From Bolinopsis microptera (lineage: Eukaryota > Ctenophora > Tentaculata > Lobata > Bolinopsidae): DNA of 64,000 nt. Below are positions 24,500 to 36,299 of this stretch, piece by piece. The number at the start of each line of letters is the position of its first letter. The stretch's first letter is position 1. A program made the position numbers and the translations under genes. Location of the stretch: the NCBI RefSeq assembly GCF_026151205.1, contig NC_087076.1:9214902-9278901 (forward strand), read 5' to 3'. Below the pieces are notes generated by a model. The model was not told the origin of the DNA and did no database searches. It saw only the letters and a program-made list of their open reading frames with translations.

Positions 24500-26500
24500 A
24501 AGGTGGTTTTCCTGAAAACCAAATAATCACATTACATTTTGCTGGAGGGATCGCATTTTGTTTCTAAGTGCTCCAGTCAGAGAGATAGTCTATATCCTAC
24601 TTTGTATATTGGTATTATCAGAAGATGATGTATTTACGTCAGATTTTGTATCTTCGGCATACAAAACAATATCAGTATTATCGAAAGGCACAAGAGGAAT
24701 ATCTGATATACAAATACAAAATGTAAGGGGGATCCAAGGTTAGAAGCCCTGGGGGACACCAGATATTAACTGAGAGGGTAGATGACATTCTCATTACCAA
24801 TAACAACTCTTTGGTAACGGCTTGAAGGTCATTGGAAGAAATTGAGAAGAGAACCATCAATGTTATATATGGTCTTTAGCTTATGAAGTACGGATATATG
24901 ATTTACGAATCAAAAGGCCTTAGCTAAAATCAAAATACACAACATGATTGATAATGTTTTCGTTAGAGACAATGCCGGCTATCACAAAATATCATATTGG
25001 TTGTGCATGACTTTGTCGCTTAGAAAACCATGCTGATGGGATCAAGGAAGGGTACTTGTCAAAGAAAGCAGTGTACGTTTAACAATGCGTCAAAAATTTC
25101 ATGACTAAAAAAGTAAGGGATAGTGGTATATAGTTTTAAACGCACTTTCTTCTTTCTTAAATTTTGGGACAACAGTGCAAGTTTCATTCTTGTGGAATGT
25201 AGCCGCTGTTGTAAGGATCCACGAAAAATGCATGTTAGAGGGTAAAGTAAACATACGGAACAATTTTTTAGATTTTAGTGTATGCATTGTCCTGGGCTTT
25301 ATTTGAATAATATTTGAATGAGCTTCGAACATCGATGATCGAGAGGTCACAAATCTAATCAACACTCATTGACATAGAGATGTCATGTTGTATAAGTGAA
25401 GGATCCGAAAATGGTTATAAAGAAAGATTGAAAAGTTCAGCTTGATCTTTGGATTGAAAATAAACCGAAGCTGTCCAGAATAACTAACATCAATTTGGAA
25501 TACGGCAGAGTTAGATTTTATACTTACATGTGACCAAAATCGTCTTAGTTTAAGCGCTGGATCATCCCACTATTAAAAGATTATCTCTTATTTTGGCTGA
25601 TGAGGCCCTCTATAAATCTTTACGGATTGTAACAAACTTAATCTTCAGGCAATAGAACCGCAGATAATTTTAAATGTAGCTCTGAGTCTATCTTTTTTAC
25701 GGCACATGAAAAAAACATTCCTAGCGAACCAACGGGGTTGGAACTCTCTTATTTAATAGTACTTTAGGGATATACTGTATATCAACTAAATCATAAAGCA
25801 GTCATTAAAAATAACTTCCCGGACGAATCAGGATCAGCATTCTAGGGACTTGCAATTAATCGAGCATAATTCACGGTTAATCATGTCCAGTTTGCTTTAC
25901 TTACAATTAATAGATTTTACGTTTAGGAGTTTTTTACGGGAAAAGGAGCTATTTATTGGATAAAAGTGAAGAAAATGATCAGTTTTGCACACGGATGATA
26001 TCACAGACATTTAGGTACGAGTGTGTTATCATAAATTATGAGAAGAATGTCTAAATGTATTACACACTTTTAAGGGTGGGTGATGTGGATCAACTGGGAG
26101 GGGAGAAAGATCAACTGAATGTATCTATGATGATTAGCAATAGGTACGGTACTGGTGAAGAATAGCCCAGTCTGTATGGGGGAGATTAAAAATCACCAAA
26201 TAACATAGATTTTAGGGCGATTCTTTTGGAAACTTGCGTGCGAAGATAACTAAATATACATCTAGATTAGGTAACCACAGACGTCTCCTCTCTATAACAA
26301 GTACAGATTCATTACTCTCTTTGTAGTAAAGAAATTTTAACGCAAGCATTTTGCACTAGGTACACTGTAGTCGGGTTGTAGTGGGCGTCGAGATCAAGAC
26401 CGAACACGCCAATAGAACAAACCTCCATTTTTCCCTAAAACTTTTTAGGTTTATTAGGAATCTGTGGATGAAGTTCTTTCTCGTGCGGTCATTCGCGGGT
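24500..26500 (-). mobile_element. decayed non-LTR retrotransposon (LINE A), ORF2 endonuclease and RT
   Basis: On the minus strand, scattered frames recreate a LINE ORF2. An endonuclease-like FNLPHTDW (family GDFNLP.xDW) lies near 26140-26210. An RT approach segment ending VVPKFKKEES at about 25140-25190 corresponds to the family IFKKG, and a LAKAF-F-VNH palm motif lies near 24900-24950. A degraded GVPQG-LGP-LF-LYI motif (reading CPPGLLTLDPPYILYLYI) is at 24695-24775. The order EN, IFKKG, palm A, palm B is correct for a CR1/L2/Jockey-type LINE. Multiple stops and frameshifts interrupt it; in this part of the window, sequence error may contribute as well as decay. The 23831-24106 minus-strand frame may be its 3' part but is not diagnostic. 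Confidence 0.75.
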
Positions 26501-27847
26501 AGTTTTCATACTTGAGAAGAAGGAAAGATTCGTTGCTAGAAATAGATTTTTGAGAAGTCTCATTTAGGGCCAATTATGTCAGGTGCTCTATGTTAGCAAA
26601 GGGATTGAAAGTTCGATACTCTTATTATCCATCAAGAAGGGGGGATGGGAGGAGCCTTAGGTTACTGAAAGGAATGAGACTTGGAAATTTTGGTAGAGTA
26701 CACATAGGAGTGGGATCATGGATTAAGCATAGAAGGATTAACAAGAGTTATCAAAAGAAAGTTCAGGAGAGAAAACCAAAGAATGGTTAAAGAGACTAGA
26801 CGCCTGAGGCGGCTGGAATACTTGACTTATTCATCTTACCAGGAGAAGAACATTTCTTATTTAAACCATGAGGAGATTATTACAAAGAATAGTTTTGATG
26901 TGGGTGCTAGTCAAGATATGGTATAAGATAACTGTGGGTGTCAAGGAGTAGAGAGGAATGAATATTAGAATCTAGGGGGAATTACGTTGTTTATGGACCT
27001 AACGTGGAGAGAGAATTGGGAGACCGTAAGTCATGATGAGAGAACTAGAAGTGAAAACATTTGATTATGATAATTGTAGTTGTTGGGTGGGTGTAATGGA
27101 GACTTAAATGTGTAAATTTTGTTAGGTATAAACGCTGTTGATCTGTAATAAGTGGCATTTATTGTCTTGTTTGACGAGGCCTTTTTGCATGCAAAAAGAA
27201 CCTATTCATAAGTCCTAAACGATTCATTGTCTAACATATTGGAAAAGGACAGTGAAGATGTACTGAAAGTGGGAGGCATAAAATTGAGAAAAGGATTAAT
27301 CAGAGATTGGTTTGAGTTTTATTTTAGGCGCAACGTCTTAATCAAAATTTTATGGAGAAAAGCTCAAAGATTTAACTCCAGAAAATTTCCAACCCTGTCA
27401 TATATGTGTTCGTTTAAACAAACTTTAAGCTAGTGGGACAGTAAACTACTCCTCTCATATTGAGATTGGAAGCCAATCATGGTATAGAAGTCAATACATG
27501 ATCTAATCTCGAGTTAAAAAGCCTGAGAAACAGTCTAAGTAACACGCAATTATTACTTTAGGACATAAGTCTTTAAGTAGATTATTTAAAATCTAGAAAT
27601 TCTTTGCTATGTAGGAAATTGAAACATTTAATAGGGACCTGACAAAACATTGGAATAATTATAATTGCAGCGGGAAAATAACTGCTTATGGTGTAATTAA
27701 TTCAGTGAGACTACTTCCTAAGGAAATGAACCCTACTTAGAATGTTTAATGTCATTTGTACCAACATCAATATAATTTTTCACTATCGTCAGATTCTGCT
27801 GCTGCTTAGTGTTCTTATGAAAATTATGATTGTTTCTGTGATGTCTC

Positions 27848-28555
27848 TTAATGTTTGCACCACTTTGAGACACATTGATTACTTTCCTCCCCGGATTCCT
27901 CACAACTTATTTGTCCGATACGAATTTTGTCATTGAGTACCAAACAGGACAGTGGTTTTCCTGCTATTCGGTTCTTGAAGAGTATTTCGGTAGCGAAAGG
28001 GTTGGTGATGAGGTTGGTGGGTGGCGGCATTGGTATTGTTGTGGGGCAATCTGCTCACTTGATACTATTTGTAATCTCGTCTTCGGTTTCTGGCAGCGCG
28101 AAACAGATAGCTATACCGAGTCCCCTTAATCTAGTCTTCTGCTCGGAAACCTTGTGAAGACAATATTCCTGACACCCGGTTTCATAATATACAACTACAG
28201 TCCTTTGGGGTGATATACGCATTATGTTACATCGCTTATCCCCATTTTCTGAATCTATGTCGATGGTCCTCTCAGCTCCAAATGAAACTACATTAATACT
28301 TGCGATGGTCAAGAGGGACACTGTCGTCGTTGTGGTACTAGTTGCACAAGATAGAACTTGTACATGCTTGCTATGGGCATGAGTTTCGCTTGCAGCCAAC
28401 TTGGAGTGATATATGCATAGCTTGATATCCAGGTATAATTTTAAAATATCGATTCGGATCCTTAGTGTGTGTGTCATTTGAGGGAAGACATACTTATTCT
28501 TCTCCAGGTCGAAGTGAGCACGTTGTGGCAGTTTTCTCAGCAGTTGCTTGGCCAT
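27848..28555 (-). pseudogene. unidentified 166-codon frame, possible LINE A ORF1
   Basis: A 166-codon open frame on the minus strand (28055-28555), continued after one stop by another 60 codons (27848-28030). The translation has a Ser/Thr-rich middle and a part reading RLRGLGIAICFALPETEDEI. That loosely resembles the start of the RRM-like core of LINE ORF1 proteins (a variant of hydrophobic-GLPE). Its position upstream of the LINE A endonuclease on the same strand fits an ORF1. I see no zinc knuckle. It may instead be an unrelated gene fragment. Confidence 0.3.
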
Positions 28556-29184
28556 AAAGTATTTAAGTTCAGAACATCATAGTGCCATGTTGAACCACTT
28601 TGTTCTGAACAAATCTGAATGCAACTCAAGAAGTCTCGCATTTAACAGAAATTTTCTCTTTACGTCTCATGGACATTATCAACCACTGGCCTTGAGAGTT
28701 TCCAGTATTTAATGAAAACGAGTTAAAACATTGCGTAACAGAATTCAGATCCCTATGATGTGAGAGAGGGAGGAGAAATGGCGGTGAGGAGCGAGAAACA
28801 TGGCGAAGTCAATAATGTACGCCCAGGAGTAGAGCGTTGCTTAGGATACAAACGGACGTACTTAGTCTTTTCCTATACGCTTTGACATGGGTCCTAAATT
28901 ATTGTTATATAGTAGTGTTGAAAGTATTAAAACTGAAAACAAAAACTATTTTACGAGTATCACTAGTTGATTTTGAAAGAAGAAAAAAAAAGCTCTAAAA
29001 AATATTATTGTTTACTGTTTCACCTTTTTCATCCGTAAAAAGCACAATTATGGAATTAGAGTGAAATATAGCTTTTGTGAAAATATTTTTATATTTTTGC
29101 ATTGCTTCGCTCGACAAGATTGTTGTTTTGCAATATTAGAGTTGACTTCCGTTGCATCAATTTTTGTTGGTTGGTTTTAACCTA

Positions 29185-29260
29185 CCAGGACGCGCGCCGG
29201 ATTTGACTACGTCACGGTAATATTAGAATCAATATTTACAAGTATCGCCCGTTAAAATTT
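29185..29260 (+). repeat. dispersed repeat, copy 1 (GC-rich word)
   Basis: ACCAGGACGCGCGCCGGATT followed by a TGACTACGTCACGGTAATAT-like stretch and ACAAGTATCGCCCGTTAAAA. It is the same unit as at 35634 and 35880. A mirror copy lies at about 63320-63405. Confidence 0.65.
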
Positions 29261-29782
29261 GGTCGAAATGGGAAAACAAATTTTTTTGGAAACAAATATT
29301 TAAATCTTTGGTATTATTAATACAATCAAACCATATCATATCATAAAAATAAAAGCACGCTTTGGTTGACTGCCTCAGTAAGGTGAATAATTTAAGCTTG
29401 AAGGTGCCCTGCCGCATTTACAAGAACCTTAAGCGGCAATTCATTCATGAGTTCATGTGAGCGCCAAAATGTAATTTAAAGTTTCATAGTACAATATACA
29501 TCACTACGAGATATCATGCTTTTGAGATTATAGAAGTGATGATTGTCAGGTATCTTCATTCATTCTACTTATCGGTTTAAAGTATGTAATTAGAACTCCA
29601 CTATTTGTATAACTACGAAAGCGAAAGTAGATAATGGACAATATACCGACGACAATACCAAGGACCCGAGTTGCCGCATTTACTTTTCGGATCCGTTTTT
29701 ACGAAGGCTTATCCACGTCAGTTACTCATGTGCATGTATAGTCTTGATAAATATTTTGTTCTTATCTCTAGCAAGCATTCTG

Positions 29783-29840
29783 TAAATTGAAGACAAAAAA
29801 ACAAAAAAAAAACAAAACACACACACACACACACATGTGT
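29783..29840. repeat. A-rich and (CA)n microsatellite
   Basis: A-rich tract followed by about nine CA dinucleotides. Confidence 0.85.
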
Positions 29841-32800
29841 ATTTATTATAGAAGAGCAGCCAAACTCCCGCATTATAATCTTTTGTATTGCCAGTTTCGT
29901 TTATAAATTAATCATATAATAAGATGATCCAGTAGTCTAAGATGAAAACGGTAATCATAGCCTATCGTTTATTAAAATCCGAATGGATGAATTAATCAAG
30001 GTAATGTTCCCTTTCAACACAACTAAACAACAAACCAAATGCTTGCTCACCGGTGTGACGCAATCGTATGGGCATGCAGTTGTTCAGATATCTCTACCCG
30101 ACGAAGGCGTCGAGACAATTATCAAAATTATGAATTTGCGCCATACTGGACACATTTTATATTTAATATTTGTGGTTTGTAGAATTTGGGTCATCTACTG
30201 CAGTATAGCGTAACTGGCGGCATAGCATGTCCACTCGGAGGGACGAAATACCGAGTCCATAATCACTGCAAGTTAGCAAAGATAAAACAACAGAGCTCTA
30301 TTGAAAGATCTACCACCTGCACCCTATATTCACTCTTATTGAGACTTTCCCTGCACTCTGTGCCAACACCTGATTCATCAGACAAAATTACTTTTACCTC
30401 TACGGACTATAGGAATGCTAACTTAGAGAAGCTCTGTCTTGAATAGAAAACGATATAGATAGGGTTCCAACTCAGCTGTAACACATTGTCTCTTCGTGCA
30501 GTTATTTCAAGATAAAGATAGATTGTCTTGCAACTTCTAACTCCTAGAACCCACTTATGTAACAGAAAACCAAACCCTTGGATCACCAGGCATCATTAAC
30601 TCCATCGACAAGAAGAAAGCTAGGTTGTATTTCGGATTATGGAAGAAGACTTGTACATTAAAACTACCTGATGGGGATCCAAACAAGCAACATATACTAC
30701 AAGAACTTCGACAAGTTTCTCACGCTCAATAAAGATGGCAAAGCTATGTGTATATCAAAAAATCGAGAAGTACGCGCATGACTCAAAAAAAGACCTGGGA
30801 AATTTACATTGACCGTGGCAAAAATATTCTAGATGTAAAGACGATTTTGTCATAGATGGCTGAGAGTTATTGCAGACGAATAATTGTAACAAATTCTGTG
30901 AAAATTTTACTCTCTTGCAAGTAATCTCAATAAGAAAAATGTACTGTCAAAAATTAGTATTTTCTCTGCGACCAGTAGAATCATTGCTCAGTTCTGTTAT
31001 TTTCGGTATCTGACTCCATATACCTGCGTGAAAACTATATGGAGAAGAAATTATAGAGGTGATTCGAGATTTTTCAAAAGGTTAAGCCAGTGACCCACCT
31101 GTAGTTGTTGTAAATAAACGGCAAAACTCATTGCAGGGATCTTTGGCTAGCTTTTCAAAAACATGTATAACAAAGTGGTACATTCACTAAGTATTTTTAA
31201 AATCTCGGTAATGTTATTCCTATTAACAGAAGACAATAAAGAAGCATTGAAAATTATCGGCTGTATCAAGATTACCTTATCTTGGTAAAGATCTTCGAGA
31301 TGGTAATTTATAACGCATCATAATTTTTCACAATCTATAGGTGTAATAAACGACTCACAGTTTGGATTAGAAAAGGCCATTCTACACCCATGTTCTCACA
31401 AATTATAGACTCCGTTATAAGTTCTGGCAAGCCAATAAACTGTCCTAGGGTTATTCATTGGACTGAGCACAGCCTTCGATCACTTGATCACGATATTTTT
31501 ATGCAAATCACTGATTCTACGGTATTTGGGGCACAGCCCTTAACTTACTAAAAGCTATTTGATAAACCAGAAATGCAGTATGTTATGTATAAACGATGTA
31601 CATCAGAAACAATGGACGTGCAATTTGAGTACCACATGGTCAATTCTAGGGCGTTACTTCTATTGTATCTGAACGATGATAGTAAACGCTTTTCAGACAG
31701 TGAGCTGAAATTTGTACTTTATGCTGATGAACTAATATTTCATATAAGACAATAGAGAAGAACATACAAAAAAGCCAACTTAGTACTTAATATGTCTCGA
31801 TTTACATGAATGTACATATCTTCATATCATGTCCAAATGTGCTACTTACATTTTAAACCTGCCTCGGATATGATGACTCCTGTGCACGGACCAGACATCT
31901 TGCTATCCTGCTTGATGAAAATATAGATCAATATTCATCAATGGTAAGGTTATTATATAAGCCAAGGATACCAACTTTTAGGTGTTGTTTTAGATAGTAA
32001 GCTAAATCTGGTTGCCCACATGATACTTGTAAAAAACTGCGATATATGATGGTGCAATCTGCAGATTTCGGCTTCGATACCTTCTGAACTTTATTTGAAA
32101 ATTATATAATGCTTCTTTTTGGAATCACATCTCAGTTACGGTTTAGTGTGTGGGGTGTTTCCTCAAAGAACGGTCAATGTAGTCTTTTAATCACACAGAA
32201 GCACTGTATAAGATCCCTTGTGGCGACCTTGATTCTATTTAGATAAACAATAACATGTGCATACTAGACCAGACACCGGTATGCCAAAAACTTGACCATA
32301 ACCACTTTGAAAAAGGGAACATACAAAAACCATTTTTTAAATAGAATAAAACTACTTACGCTCAAAACTTGTACAATTATCACTGCATCTTCGAATTTTC
32401 TAAGATTATCAAGTCCCACATACTGCCCATACTCCCCTTTATGAGACTTTCAACATTTCAAAACCGTGCAAACGAGTCTCACGGTTTTTCCTAAAATAAT
32501 CAAATACCTTGTTGTTTATGTCAGCCATGCTTTGGAAACGCTGTTCATAAAAAAATTTTTACTTCAAGCAATTGCTTAGAAACGTCATTAGCTGATAAAA
32601 CTGAGAACAAAGCACTATTAATCAAGCACAGGCAGATGACTTAAAAGATACTACGGACTTCAAACAATTTTAAATTGCGTATCAAGTATAATTGCAGCGG
32701 CGCCACTTACTATTACTTTCATGATTGTACTATAGACAGAAAATCTTGCCAAATCGATTTTGGCGCTTTTTAACAACTGTTGGGTGAGAATCCTTGTCAG

Positions 32801-33311
32801 GTTTTTGGTTCTCCAGGGCTCATCGTCTGTGCATACGGCACTTTGGGAGAGGCAGATTTGTGTCTATAAAAGAATCTTGTGTAGCGAGGGACTGCCAATG
32901 CCTTGGTGGGCTAGAATACACCGTTTAAACACTCGAGGAAACTCCGCACAAGCCATCGGTGGGCCTTGAATTACGCCTGTCTCGGGTTACATATAGAGCC
33001 GACAGCGTAGTGGGGCCACCTTATTTGTACCAGGACTATACCGGCAAACGATGACTAACCGGCCCAGATATAAGCAAAGATTTGGCGCGCAGTCATAAAC
33101 AGCGGGTGGCGCACTGAACTGCTTCCCGCTAGTACCAATAACACTCACCGACTCCCCAAGATGTCACTAACTCACGCCGCGGTGCGGTATGTCGATCATG
33201 ACAAGCAAACACCGGATTATACACTTGTTAAATTATAAGCGTTTGCTTGACTGTACTCTACATTAATTAGCCAGTGGGTTGTGCTGCCCCCTGTTTGCAA
33301 ATGTGACCGCC

Positions 33312-33840
33312 CCATGGAGAGTGTAAGGGGAGTATCGCTACAATGTGGGAGTGTAATGGGAGTATCGCTACAATATGGAGTGTAATGGGAGTACGCTACA
33401 ATGTGGGAGTGTAAATGGGAGTATCGCTAAATATGGGAGTGTTAATGGGAGTATCGCATACAGTGTGGGAGGTATGGGAGTATCGCTGCATATATGGGAG
33501 TGTAATGGGAGTATTCGCTACCATATGGGAGTGTAATGGGAGTATCGCTTCAATGTGGGAGTGTTATGGGGTATCGCTACATTGTGGGAGTAATGGGAGT
33601 ATCGCTTCAATATGGGAGTGTAATGGGAGTATCGCTACAATGTGGGTGTGTAATGGAGTAATCGTACAATATGGGAGTGTACGGGAGTATCGCTACTTTG
33701 TGGGTGTGTAATGGGAGTATCCGCTTCAATGTGGGTGTTATGGAGTATCGCTACATTGTGGGCGTGTACTGGAGTATCGCAAGACAATGATGGGAGTGCA
33801 CTGGGAGTCTCGCTACATTGTGGTGTGTTTTGGAGTAATG
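33312..33840. repeat. minisatellite within LINE B 3' part (left arm)
   Basis: About 16 copies of a unit of roughly 32 bases (GGGAGTATCGCTACAATGTG plus GGAGTGTAAT). Copies differ mostly by single-base gains and losses. The 98-codon plus-strand frame across it is the repeat read through. Confidence 0.92.
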
Positions 33841-34380
33841 TATAGTTGTTACACATCACAGTTACCACACCAAAAGTGCTGTAAGGTGTGTATGGCCATT
33901 AAATGGACCCTGGATCGAACTGTAATTTCTGGAGTCGTAAATATGATCCTGCTCCTGTTATTTATGGACTGAGTGAGGAGTCACACCTCACGTGACGTCA
34001 CAAACCCTCACGTTTAGCTCAGCCACTCCAAATGGAGTAGTTTCAATAAACCCCAGTTCCCACCACCTAACACACTATCAAACGTTAGCACACCGCAACG
34101 CCATTAGAACCTACGTCTCACCAAGTCTCAAGAGCAGCATTATCAGCACGGAAGTCATCCTGTTCATGGTCGTTGATGCAGGCCAGGGTAAACACCAGAA
34201 CGTCCTAGTGACAAGTTAAGTAAATCTCCGGAGGTGCAACCGATTCGGTGATACTTGGCAGGTATATCTCCAGTGGCCTCAGGGACGGGGCTTAAGCAGA
34301 TGGATGGACTCCTGGGGGAACGGGGGGGGGCTCCCAAGTGGAGGTCGCCATCCTCTATTGACGGTGGTCTGGGTGTCGCG

Positions 34381-34387
34381 AAAAAAA

Positions 34388-34434
<47 letters not shown>
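34381..34434 (+). repeat. poly(A) tract at the LINE B 3' end
   Basis: Fifty-three A residues interrupted by one C, at the junction between LINE B (plus) and LINE C (minus). The paired tract in the right arm is 58085-58140. Confidence 0.95.
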
Positions 34435-34436
<2 letters not shown>

Positions 34437-35620
34437 ATCTTTTGTAATGTTTTTAGATACTAAAAATCTATATCAATAGAAATTTTTTTCGGAATGAATT
34501 AATGATTGATATATAATATCTGTATTCGGTAGGTTATTGGTATTGATATTTGATTATATTGATTATTGTTATTATTGAACGAAGCTAAACATTAGACTAG
34601 TTTATATACTTCTTTTAAGAAGGGACTGGGTATGAACGACAGTTTGTTTTTTTTTCTTAACATTTCTTATCCACACATGAACTCAGGAGGCAAGGTCTGG
34701 TGTGGTGCGTAAAACTTTTGGTCTGCACTCTCGATCTGTATCACCTGGATTCTTCTCGAACGTATTTTGTACAAATGTATATACATTATAGTCAATCATC
34801 GTGCTACTCAAGTCCACATAAGATATTGATCTAAAGTTAGTGCTAGTTATATAATATAGGAAAATATACTTTTGTCGGCTTTAATGATACTAAATAAAAT
34901 TGTTGTTTCTTGAAATTGTGTTTTCTTCTTATTGGACTACCCATTTTTGCTTTCGTCAATTAATATCTACCTAAAAAACGTTGGACTCTTAACTTGCTTT
35001 ATTTACGTATTATTCAGAGTTAGTATATTTTGGATTCGTTACTGCTCATTATCTGTAGCTGTACGTGACAGATTGATGTGAATGTAGGCAGCATTTCTTT
35101 ATTTTATATTGTAATAGAGTGCATTTCTTGTTACTTGGTGTAACCAAACGGAGAATTTTCGTTTTTGCTCTTTCATACAGTTTTTTTCTAATTCATCTAC
35201 TTCGATTTTGTTTGTGTCATCTGAATAGTATGAACTTGCCCAGATCAGTTGTTCTAAATAGTCGTTAACATTATATTATAAATAGCAAGGGGTCCGAGAC
35301 AAGAGCCTTGGGGAAACTCCAAAGAGAACAGGCAGGCTGTCAGACTCTTCGCCACAGTTCAGAGACATATTGATATTATTAGAGAGATAACTAAGCGATG
35401 AGTCTATTGGCGTTTTCCAGTATTCCCATAGGTGTCTAGGTTTATCTAAGTAGTTTTCTCATGTGAGATCGTGTCAAACGTTTAGTAGATTCAATAAATA
35501 TTTCCAAGTATCATGCAGTGTTTTTGCTAAGGACAGGTTTCTTGTAATTCACTGAGGAGTTGAGGGCATGGCCTTCAACTGATGTGCAAAATATAATGAC
35601 TCGACTTTTCTTTGATCTTG
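34435..35620 (-). mobile_element. LINE C fragment (left arm), reverse transcriptase
   Basis: Minus-strand remnants of an RT: a palm A segment (FIESTKRLTRSHMRKLL, family FIDLSKAFDTISHEKLL) near 35490-35440, RYQYVS-like near 35370, and a GVPQGS.LGPLLFIIY-like segment near 35330-35270 (reads PKALVSDPLLFIIY). The mirror copy at 56960-57380 is less broken and confirms the call. It converges with LINE B at the poly(A) tract. No endonuclease is seen, so it is 5'-truncated. Confidence 0.75.
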
Positions 35621-35633
35621 GAGGTTTTTAAAT

Positions 35634-35935
35634 ACAGGAAGCGCGACGAATTGGACTCGTCAGCGGTAATATATGGGAAATTGGACCAAATCTTTTACGA
35701 GTATCTCAACCCGTTAAGACTTATAATTATCCGACTCGACTAGACTTTGGCGCTTCAACGTCCGAACAGAGATAGTTTTTAGCCCAAATCTGTCTATCCA
35801 GCATCGAATTTGATAATTTCTAATTGCCTCATTGCTGTCGTCAGAGTCTCGTGTCCTTCGAAAGGATGTCAATTTGTTGGTTTATAACTACAGGACGAGC
35901 GCCGATTTGGACTCCTCAATTTGGAACAAATATTG
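35634..35935 (+). repeat. two further copies of the GC-rich dispersed repeat
   Basis: Copy 2 starts at 35634 (ACAGGAAGCGCGACGAATTG, then GACTCGTCAGCGGTAATAT) and copy 3 at about 35890 (ACAGGACGAGCGCCGATTTG, then GACTCCTCAATTTGG). Both are in the same orientation as the copy at 29185. Mirror copies lie at about 56570-56620 and 56830-56885. Confidence 0.65.
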
Positions 35936-36299
35936 TTGCGCGATGCACTACTGGGTCGTGCGCGGGCATCAAATGCTGCTTCTCGCAACCACAGATCTTA
36001 AGCAGATCGGCGAAGCGAAGATTGACTTCGTCATCCAGAACCAATATTTTGAATATGTTGGTCTCCAAATATCAAAGATTTTTTCCGCCTTCGGCGGCGC
36101 GCGCTTCACGCGCACTAAGTGGCATTGCAACGTAGGTCAAAAAATATTTTCGTGTATCACCGTTAAATGTTATATATGTAGTGCATGTGTAGTACTCCCC
36201 TTCGGACGATGTCTGAAGGGGTTCCGACAGAAAAAAGTTGATGATAAGAAGTTTTCACATAGCATGTGCTACGCGTACTGCGTGACGCGCTCTGTTTCA

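Larger units (their letters stand above)
30500..34434 (+). mobile_element. LINE B, left-arm copy, broken RT, minisatellite and poly(A)
   Basis: Plus-strand fragments follow LINE order. A pre-RT segment (NSIDKKKARLYFGLWKKTCT) lies near 30605-30665 and ENYRLYQDYLILVKIFEMVI (family NYRPIS..SK.FEK) near 31250-31310. QFG-RKGHST is near 31355-31395, a degenerate palm A near 31450-31490, and VMYKRCTSETMDVQFEY near 31575-31635. LLLLYLNDDSK (family LLF.LYIND) is near 31645-31690. YADE at 31720-31731 stands where the catalytic YADD belongs. LGVVLDSKLN is near 31980-32010 and LPSELYLKI-like plus HLSYGLVCG segments near 32070-32150. The element ends in a poly(A) tract of 54 bases. Frameshifts and stops occur throughout. 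The type resembles CR1/L2 LINEs. Confidence 0.85.

Noticed and set aside
24558-24743. 61-codon plus-strand frame
   Set aside because: Antisense to the LINE A reverse-transcriptase remnant, which has recognisable motifs on the minus strand.
29783-29840. Possible CRISPR-like or regulatory repeat
   Set aside because: Plain A-rich and CA microsatellite; the organism is eukaryotic and no spacer-repeat structure exists anywhere in the window.
33415-33868. Open frames on both strands
   Set aside because: They are translations of the 32-base minisatellite, not genes.
34200-34380. tRNA-derived SINE head before the poly(A)
   Set aside because: A GATTCGG word resembles a B box, but no A box at the right distance and no tRNA fold is visible in either arm.
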